Source of the DNA: Anagrus nilaparvatae
Taxonomy: Eukaryota; Arthropoda; Insecta; Hymenoptera; Mymaridae
Direction: 5' to 3'
NCBI GenBank assembly: GCA_022575985.1
Contig: JAKSXM010000007.1
Location: 7,132,501-7,196,500 of the forward strand
Length of the DNA stretch: 64,000 nucleotides
Made by a program: the position numbers and the translations under genes. The notes beneath the pieces were generated by a model. That model did not search any database. It saw only the letters and a list, made by a program, of their open reading frames with translations, and was not told the DNA's origin. This document shows, one piece after another, positions 57,569 through 64,000 of the stretch (positions within the stretch are counted from its first letter, which is position 1; each line of letters starts with the position of its first letter).

Positions 57569-58879
57569 TTTAATTTATTTGGTGATTTGAAGTAGAAAAT
57601 ATCTATAAAAAAATATTATAATTATCGTTTTGAATCATTTGTCAGAAATTACAGACATAAACATTTTATTCGCATCGTAGATATAAATAAATTAAACTCA
57701 AAAAATTCATGTATCAGAAGAAAATTATTGATTTTAGATTAAAAATGGGTTCAATGGTTTTATGAAATTAGGTTCAAATATTAACTTTTCCAAATTTAGG
57801 TCACAATCACCTAACCTGGTGGCCTATTCTGATTATTTTATTATAAGTTTTTAATATTTTATTTTATTTCTGTAAACGACACCAGCAATGATATTTGAAT
57901 TTTTTTTTTTACATATTTTTTAAAAAAATAAAATAAAATAATTAAAAACTTTAAAATCAATAAATATTATCATGGCAACAGCATTGATTTTTCCAAATTG
58001 ACACACAAAAAAAAATTTTTTATCAATAATTTTTTTACGCAGTTATTTTAATAAATTTCAAATTATAAGATCACAGCATTGTTCAAAATTAAAATTTTTA
58101 CGATTAATAATTAAATTTTACAGAAAAATTTTTTTTTTAATGTTTAAAAAAATTAAAAATGCTTAGGAAAATGAATTGCTTTTTTACTTTTTATTAGAAT
58201 TTAACTATTTTAGTAATCATTAAGAAAAAGAAAATTGACAGTTCATTTCAGTAATACAAAAAAATTGTTAGAAATTGAATTTTTATACCTTTGAATGAAA
58301 TTTTTTTCTTTTATTATTTTTAATCAAAAATTGTTGTGCTTGATATAAAAGTGACTATTAAACTGACCACTGGTTACTTGTCAATAATTTTTTATGTGAA
58401 TATTTTGCGTTTTAAAATATCGACTAGTTATTACACCAATCAATGTTATTGATTAAACATTTTTCAATTTTCTATGAAAAATTTTAGTGAATTTACAAAT
58501 AGCTATTTTTATCAGTAAATTTATCTTTGAGAATTCTCCTTTTTATTATTTAAATAAATTAATAATTTTTCATTAAATTTAATACAAATTGTAAAACATA
58601 TATTTTTTTGTTATTCAAAAAACAAATCATAAAGATTTCTTACCTTTAAAATTCGATGTTATTCGATGTATTAATATTTAATTAACATACTTCTACTCTA
58701 CTCTGTTCTGTTGATTAAAATAGTTGTTAAGCCAAAAGAAGCTTTCGGACCATGAATTTTTATATAAAATATTTATTGCGTTTTAAAATATTGAATATTT
58801 GTTTAAGCCAATACGTTATTGATGACAGTTTGTTGATTTTTAATAAATTTAAGCTTGTAGTACAATTGATGTAATTGTT
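57569..58879. other. AT-rich intergenic stretch upstream of the receptor
   Basis: No gene, RNA or clear repeat seen; it presumably contains the receptor promoter. Confidence 0.4.
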
Positions 58880-58962
58880 CTACAGCTTCACTACAGGAAA
58901 TAAATGAGGCCTTTTACAAAAACTTTGAGCTTCTTAGAGAGGATTTCAACCAGCTCAACAAT

Positions 58963-60615
58963 GTGTGCAAAATCCAACATCAATTCATCATGAACTGCTC
59001 TACAACCATTAGTGGTCACGCTAACATCCTAAAAGCACACGAAGGTCAACTTGAGGACTTCAATCTTCGCCTTAGATCCTTCGAGGTTGATTATTCAAGT
59101 AACCTCATGATATCGGGGTTGGAAAATATAGAAAATCCTAACGTCGACTTAAAATGTATGGTTGTGATGCTTAGAACTTTCTTAATCTAAATATAACCAA
59201 ATCTGATATCAGGAAAGCTAGGGTGGTCAAAAACCCCAATAATTCTTCAATTGTACAAGTCACTTTCTACTCTAAGGCCCATTGTCTACAACTTCTAGAT
59301 TTAAAAAGATCTCATGGAAGAATCTCAAATAGTGATGTCTTTAACTACTCAATTTCAAGTAACCAGATCTATATTAATGAATACATGCCTCAGTAAGTAC
59401 ACAAACTCCTAACTTCAGCTCGCAACTTGAAAAAATCCATGGGACTATTTAAAACCTGGCATAAGAGTGGTCAAGTTTTCATCCAAGTTACGCCTAATGA
59501 AAGAGCCATCACCATAAGCAGTGACAAAGATCTCCAGGATTTATCAAAATATCTTTCTACGCATTCCATTCCAGCACCAGCAATACAAACTCAATCTCCA
59601 GGTCAACACCTAAATTGGAGTCAGAACAATCAAATGCCTCAGTTCAACTACGCTCAATTACCTCAAAGAACTCCATCTTACAGGGGACGTTTCCAAACCT
59701 CACAATCAGCTCAGCCACCTCCAAGAACTTCTCAAAACCAAGGTCAACCACGTTTAAATAATAATAATTTTATAAATAATAATAGAAATTTTGTTAACTC
59801 CTCTCTCCCACCTCGCACAGTGTGGCAAAATGGACAAAAATCGCTCTTGGACTGAGTTTTTGAGCTATCGACTTGAAACCTGTTTTGAACGGCTTTAAAA
59901 TAAGCTGGCTTTCGTGCATCACTGCGGATTTTTCAAATTGTTTATTTTTAAATAGCCTATTTTTACTACTTCAACCTATTCCATTATCGAAATTTTCACT
60001 TCCTACATTTTTTGCTCTCTAAAACAAACGGGAAATTTTTTTGTGTTAATCCTGCATTATATACATAAAAATTAAAAAACATTTTAAAGTCAAAAAATAT
60101 TAAATCATAATTTTTGCATATTTTAGAATCTCGCATAAAATGCATTTTCAGTAAATAGGCTAATTAAAAATTAATAAATATGAAAAATCCGCAGTGAGAC
60201 ACGAAAGCAGGCTTATTTTAAAGTCGTTCAAAACAGGTTTCAAGTCGATAGCTCAAAAACTTAGTCCAAGAGCGATTTTTGTCCATTTAGCCACACTGTG
60301 CCTCGTCCCAAAAATAAAAATTCCTCTACCCGCCCAACAAATCCTCAATCACATCATTTTCAATTCAAACCTTCCTCTTTTCCTCTATCCCAATTTCAAT
60401 TTCCCCCTCCTCCTGTAACATCAAATTTTCCGCCCCCACCTATTCCACCCCAGCTCTCTCTCTCATCCTTCTACCTCAGTTATGCACCCCTCCCCTTTGT
60501 CCGCTCCTATTTCTACTTCTCAAATCACACATCCTCCCTTTACTTCCCCCACCACAAATTTTACTCAATCTCAGTTAAGCCAATTCGATACCTCTACACT
60601 CACTCAAAATCATGA
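58963..60615 (+). pseudogene. LINE ORF1 (RNA-binding protein) remnant, frameshifted and split by a MITE
   Basis: Translated pieces in different frames align along one ORF1: a coiled coil (QLNNVCKIQHQFIMN.., LEDFNLRLRSFE), a fold starting NLMISGLENIE, then IVQVTFYSKAHCLQLL and IYINEYMPQ with a stop codon, KSMGLFKTWHKSGQVFIQVT, the pattern of RRM-like LINE ORF1 proteins. A Pro/Gln/Asn-rich tail follows; it is interrupted after SLPPR at 59815 by the MITE and resumes with PKNKNSST at 60303. Several frame changes and stops show decay. Confidence 0.75.
59816..60300. mobile_element. Palindromic Transib-like MITE (485 bp) with CACAGTG ends and a 5-bp target duplication
   Basis: Ends CACAGTGTGGC and GCCACACTGTG; the arms pair over about 130 bp (AAATCGCTCTTGGACT, GAGCTATCGACTTGAAACC). 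CCTCG lies at 59811-59815 and again at 60301-60305. A CACWRTG terminal heptamer plus a GC-rich 5-bp duplication is the known signature of the Transib superfamily, relatives of the RAG recombinase. Removing the insert and one CCTCG rejoins the LINE ORF1 frame, which confirms the borders. Confidence 0.85.
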
Positions 60616-60721
60616 TTCACAAAATTCCCAATAGCAACTAAACTGTACAGCAACAAATAAAAACTCAAATTTCTCTTATACCGCTTCTTCAAATTCTTTT
60701 CGCTCCCATAAACCTCATAAA

Positions 60722-61600
60722 CTAACTCCTAACTCCTTTTCTGTATGCTATTTCAACGCCAGCTCTCTGTGTAAACCAAATCGTTTAGATTTTTGTAGAT
60801 CTTATTTTTCTTCCGCAAAACACCATGTTATAGCAGTCTTTGAAACCTGGTTCAACTCCGCTTTCACTGACAAAATGGCTCATATTCCTGGATACTCGCT
60901 AATCCGTAATGATAGACAAGGTCGTAGCTCAGGCGGTATTGCCCTATATATACGAGAAAATCTAAAATATAGAATTCTCAAAATGAGCCAGGAAACGGGC
61001 GAACTCAAACTTCCCGAATACCTAATCTGTGAAATTACCTTTGCCAACACCCTTATCATGGTTGCTGTTACTTACAGGCCGCCTGACTCCCCTTTCCACA
61101 GAGGTTTAAATTTCCTTGATGTTTTAGCTGATGCCGCCGCAAATTACAGCAACAAAATAATTTTAGGTGACCTAAATGCCAACATGTATTATTTTAATCA
61201 CAAATCAAATTTAATCTATGACTTCATATCAAAAAATAAATTATACTTAGTACCTCATGGAGACACTCATATAGGCCCCACAAATGATTCAGCCATTGAC
61301 CTTAGTATCATCGATGAAAATGATCGAATACTTTCATTTAGCAAATTACTTTTTATTAATAGTCACTATCTTACTCAGTTCTGTCTAGATATCTTTGTAC
61401 CTAAAACCCCTCCTACTAAAATATCCTACAGAAATATTTATGGTATAAATCAAAACGAATTCACCTTAAGGTTACTTGAGTTCAATTGGTCCTTTGCATT
61501 TACAAATTTAGATATTGACCACATTTGGAACACCACAGCTTCTAATATAATCAAAGTCTTGGATTCTCTTGCACCCATAAATCGTTTAATATCGATATAG
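60722..61600 (+). CDS. LINE ORF2 fragment: apurinic-like endonuclease domain, 3' truncated
   Basis: Continuous frame with FNASSL, AVFETW, the GGIALYI strand, VAVTYRPPDSP, IILGDLNANM and SAIDLSI: the ordered motifs of the APE endonuclease that nicks target DNA in jockey/CR1-type LINEs. The normally conserved final SDH is replaced by NSHY. The frame stops at 61600 at the border to another repeat; the reverse transcriptase is missing. An ATG at 60875 is internal. Confidence 0.85.
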   Translation, partial: LTPNSFSVCYFNASSLCKPNRLDFCRSYFSSAKHHVIAVFETWFNSAFTDKMAHIPGYSLIRNDRQGRSSGGIALYIRENLKYRILKMSQETGELKLPEYLICEITFANTLIMVAVTYRPPDSPFHRGLNFLDVLADAAANYSNKIILGDLNANMYYFNHKSNLIYDFISKNKLYLVPHGDTHIGPTNDSAIDLSIIDENDRILSFSKLLFINSHYLTQFCLDIFVPKTPPTKISYRNIYGINQNEFTLRLLEFNWSFAFTNLDIDHIWNTTASNIIKVLDSLAPINRLISI

Positions 61601-61604
61601 TTTT

Positions 61605-62000
61605 TTTTCTATTTTATTACTTGGAAGTCTGTATTATGAATACATAATATGAGCATTTCTACCAAAAAATACGTTTTAGTAGCATCGAAAGTTAAAAAAA
61701 AAAATTTTGATGTGACTGGGCCTACCACCATGATTTTATGGTATTTTGAACCCTGCAGAATGCAAAACAAAAAACATGAGCATGAAATTGGCGATGGATG
61801 CAAAAAAGATTTTTCCACTTTTATTTCAAAAATTACGTTTTTCATATATCTGAGCTACCCCAAATTTTCAAAATAATGTTTTGGTAAATAAAATTTTTAA
61901 AAAATAGACGATAAATTCAGATTTCCAATGAAAAACCACTCCAGAAGAGAAAAAAACTTCTTTTTACGATAGTATTTAGTCAAGTTACCGTCATTTTCAG
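61605..62000 (+). repeat. Dispersed repeat, copy 2 (copy 1 at 20130-20510)
   Basis: Same order and orientation of shared words as copy 1, with small insertions such as AATACATAAT. It abuts the truncated LINE. Confidence 0.75.
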
Positions 62001-62743
62001 TTCATTGATTGGGGGCTTTATTCATTCCAAATTCCCGCCTAATCCGAATCTGACCATATTTTTTCGAAAAAACCACAGAAAAAGTCGGAAAATTGAAAAA
62101 ACTAAAGAAAACTTTTAAATACAAATTTCTCAAAAAGCGTCACTTTTTAGGCACGATCACTATATATGTAATATATAGATGAAATCGTGCCTTATAATTT
62201 TGTCAGGTCAAAAAACGAAAATTTCTTAAAATTGTCTAATTTGTGGAGAAATTTTGTCCCCAAGTCATTCCGATGCCTCTAACATGCTTATACTGAAGGT
62301 ATGTGTGTTAGTATGTATGTTCGAGAAACTGTACAGAGCAAATTTCAAACACAACTCGATGAAACAAAAAAAAAATTGGTACATAATTTTTTGTACAGTA
62401 TCTAGTTGTGCCTCCTAAAATATGACTAAATTTCACCCATTTGTTGTCGAGCAATCACAAAAATACTGACTTCCGTTACCAAAAAAATTCACTAATAATA
62501 GTAAATATCTGGAACAACTCGATGAATCAAAAAAAAATTTGGTACAAAATTTGTTATTTGATATCTAGATTTGCCTCCTCCAGTTTGGTTAAATTTCATT
62601 AAGTTGTTGTTGAGTTATCACAAAAAAACTGATTTCAAATACCAAAAAAATTAACTAAAATAGTAATAAAATAGGAAATATCTGGAACAACTCAGTCAAA
62701 TAAATTAAAATTAATTTACATAATAATAAAAAATGTTTCTTAC
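62001..62743. repeat. Non-coding interval with a two-copy ~165-bp tandem repeat at 62356-62690
   Basis: AACTCGATGAA.CAAAAAAAAA..TTGGTAC, TTGCCTCCT and ATATCTGGAACAACTC recur at a spacing of about 160 bases. A short hairpin (GGCACGAT..ATCGTGCC) lies at about 62151-62193. No gene. Confidence 0.6.
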
Positions 62744-63421
62744 ATTCATGAAAGTGTCAGATGCCATGGTGTCAGTTTCAGCATCCCACACGCACCTATT
62801 CCGCATCCAGAGTTTTCCATTAATACAACATTTACAGCAAACTTATAATTTTTATGTTTGTTCACTTATTCACCTGAATATAGTTATAAAATGATTTTGA
62901 TTGTTGATGATAATTTATTATATTCTTATCTTACTTCCTATTTTTATCCTAACTAAGTCAGTTATTTGGGCAAGGGATCTGATCAACACAAAATTATTCG
63001 ACACATCAATGATTCTACACAAAAAAGTTTTGCGGAATCGTTCTACACCAAAAATCGTTGTGCTGAAAAGTTCAACACAAATTTTTTTTAGTCAAAGTAT
63101 TCAACACGCCATTTTAAATATTAAATAACTTATTTCTTTCATATACTAGCATAATTAAATATTACTTAATACAGTGTGTTGAATATTTTGATTAGAAAAA
63201 ATTTGTGTTGATCTTTTCGACACAAGGATTTTCGATGTGGAACAATTCCGCTAAACTTTTTTGTGTAGAATTATTGATGTGTGGAATAATTTTGTGTTGA
63301 ACAGATCTCTTGCCGTTATTTGTTTGATCCATTTTTCAGCTTCTTCTGCAGAATAAACTTTTGACGATAATGTATCAAACATAACATTATGGATTATTTG
63401 TTTTGCTTTTTTGGCTGGAAT
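62744..63421 (-). pseudogene. Tctex1-type dynein light chain gene fragment, one exon split by a MITE
   Basis: On the - strand an acceptor at 63422 opens IPAKKAKQIIHNVMF, LSSKVYSAEEAEKWIKQIT, which matches the first helices of Tctex1/DYNLT2B-type light chains. The exon is broken at 63314 by a hAT-like MITE; beyond it, at 62968-62935, it continues DLVRIKIG and ends in a GTAAGA donor. The next exon (62841-62744) holds VNVVLMENSGCG in one frame and RCVWDAETDTMASDTFMN in another, matching the VV..VL and C.WD..TD core of the family; the frame change indicates an indel. No C-terminal exon (..FCV.AVFG..) was found to the left, and the N-terminal exon would lie beyond 63421. MITE plus frame change suggest a pseudogene, though the intact family copy may lie elsewhere. 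Confidence 0.65.
62969..63314. mobile_element. hAT-like hairpin MITE (346 bp) with a perfect 8-bp target duplication
   Basis: GGCAAGGGATCTGATCAACA at the left pairs with TGTTGAACAGATCTCTTGCC at the right, and the arms pair further (ACACAAAAAAGTTTTGCGGAA). GTTATTTG stands at 62961-62968 and at 63315-63322. Eight-base duplications are typical of the hAT superfamily. The duplication lies within the coding exon of the dynein light chain. Confidence 0.85.
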
Positions 63422-63425
63422 CTAG

Positions 63426-64000
63426 AAATTTTTAAGCATATTAAATTACTTTAAGATTAAGAAAAAACATAAATAAACCTCACCTTTCACTCAGTTTTAC
63501 CATAAACATAATTCTAATGCTAAAAAATAAAAACAAAGAAATTACGTTCTTTACATTAATTAAAAAAAAATATTAAAAATTTTTATACTTATCTGAATCA
63601 AACTTATTTATTTAACTATATCCACCAAAGAATTCAAAATAAACCTGAAAAAAATAACAACAAATTTATAAACACAGCCATTAACCTAGCAGTCGACTAG
63701 CAGACTAACCTAACTATACTACTGAAAGTCTTCTAGTTTAAATTTAAGCGCGTAATTTAAAACAACTTTTTAAACGTCTACTATTTTTTTAAAAACGTGG
63801 ATAAAAATAATAAATAATCTTATAAATTTGTAAATTTATATTTTTTTTAATTATTATTTTTATGCAAAATTTTTAAAAAGATGATATAGTAAGTTCAATT
63901 AAATTAAGTCCTCGAATTGAAACTAATACTTGTTTTTCAGCAGTATTGGCTTTTAATTACCTTGCAATAAGCATACATTGCTGTTAACAAAGGACCCCGC
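63426..64000. other. AT-rich stretch at the window end, no gene seen
   Basis: Probably intron or upstream sequence of the dynein light chain gene. No ORF or clear repeat. Confidence 0.4.

Larger units (their letters stand above)
58880..61602 (+). mobile_element. Fragment of an APE-type non-LTR retrotransposon (LINE; jockey/CR1-like)
   Basis: Less AT-rich than its surroundings. It has the remains of ORF1, a proline-rich ORF1 tail, then the start of ORF2 with an endonuclease. The 5' end begins inside ORF1 and the 3' end stops where a different repeat begins (61605), so reverse transcriptase is missing. A hairpin MITE (59816-60300) is inserted in ORF1. Confidence 0.85.

Noticed and set aside
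1..64000. tRNA and rRNA genes
   Set aside because: I looked for B-box-like GGTTCGA.TCC and rRNA landmarks and saw none; a tRNA scan would settle it.

Overview
The window is very AT-rich nuclear DNA from an arthropod, most likely an insect. The evidence is a GLIS-type zinc-finger gene and a CHMP3/Vps24 gene with short spliceosomal introns, a divergent ionotropic-receptor-like gene, and a dense, diverse set of eukaryotic transposons. The low GC and MITE load would fit a parasitoid hymenopteran, but nothing here fixes the order.

Layout. 0.5-3.5 kb: multi-exon GLIS-family transcription factor (+). 3.9-6.4 kb: giant fold-back repeat. 7.5-10.1 kb: intronless 880-residue protein (-) with features of the bacterial DUF6119/TIGR04141 family, divergent from CHMP3 (11.4-12.3 kb, +). 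13.2-14.05 kb: frameshifted THAP-like pseudogene (-). 14.6-16.3 and 18.8-19.7 kb: two tandem three-exon paralogues of unknown function (+), the first with MITEs in its intron. 19.7-31 kb: almost only repeats, including fold-backs, hairpin MITEs and tandem repeats, plus one small ORF. 31.1-42.6 kb: a nearly intact Ty3/gypsy LTR retrotransposon on the - strand with matching 764-bp LTRs, a tRNA-Pro-like primer site, gag, pol and an unusual array of stem-loops before the 3' LTR. It sits near the centre of what looks like an older inverted duplication (28.7-46.4 kb). 43.8-45.5 kb: second giant fold-back. 46.5-48.5 kb: an ankyrin-repeat ORF followed by a frameshifted cytidine-deaminase-like pseudogene resembling the OTT_1508 family of Rickettsiales and fungi. 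48.6-50.2 kb: third fold-back, itself carrying a 171-bp insertion with a hammerhead-ribozyme core. 51.0-54.2 kb: 5'-truncated Penelope-like element with a GIY-YIG nuclease, split by a fourth fold-back. 55.7-57.6 kb: ionotropic-receptor-like gene (-). 58.9-61.6 kb: fragment of an APE-type LINE, interrupted by a palindromic Transib-like MITE. 62.7-63.4 kb: exons of a Tctex1-type dynein light chain (-), one split by a hAT-like MITE with a perfect 8-bp target duplication.

The host genes do not form a pathway: they are a transcription factor, an ESCRT-III subunit, a chemoreceptor-like membrane protein and a dynein light chain remnant. Most of the window is transposon sequence, much of it nested. 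The most notable items are the bacterial-type intronless gene, the deaminase/ankyrin pair, the hammerhead insertion, the RSS-like heptamer ends of the LINE-borne MITE, and the repeated stem-loops of the gypsy element.
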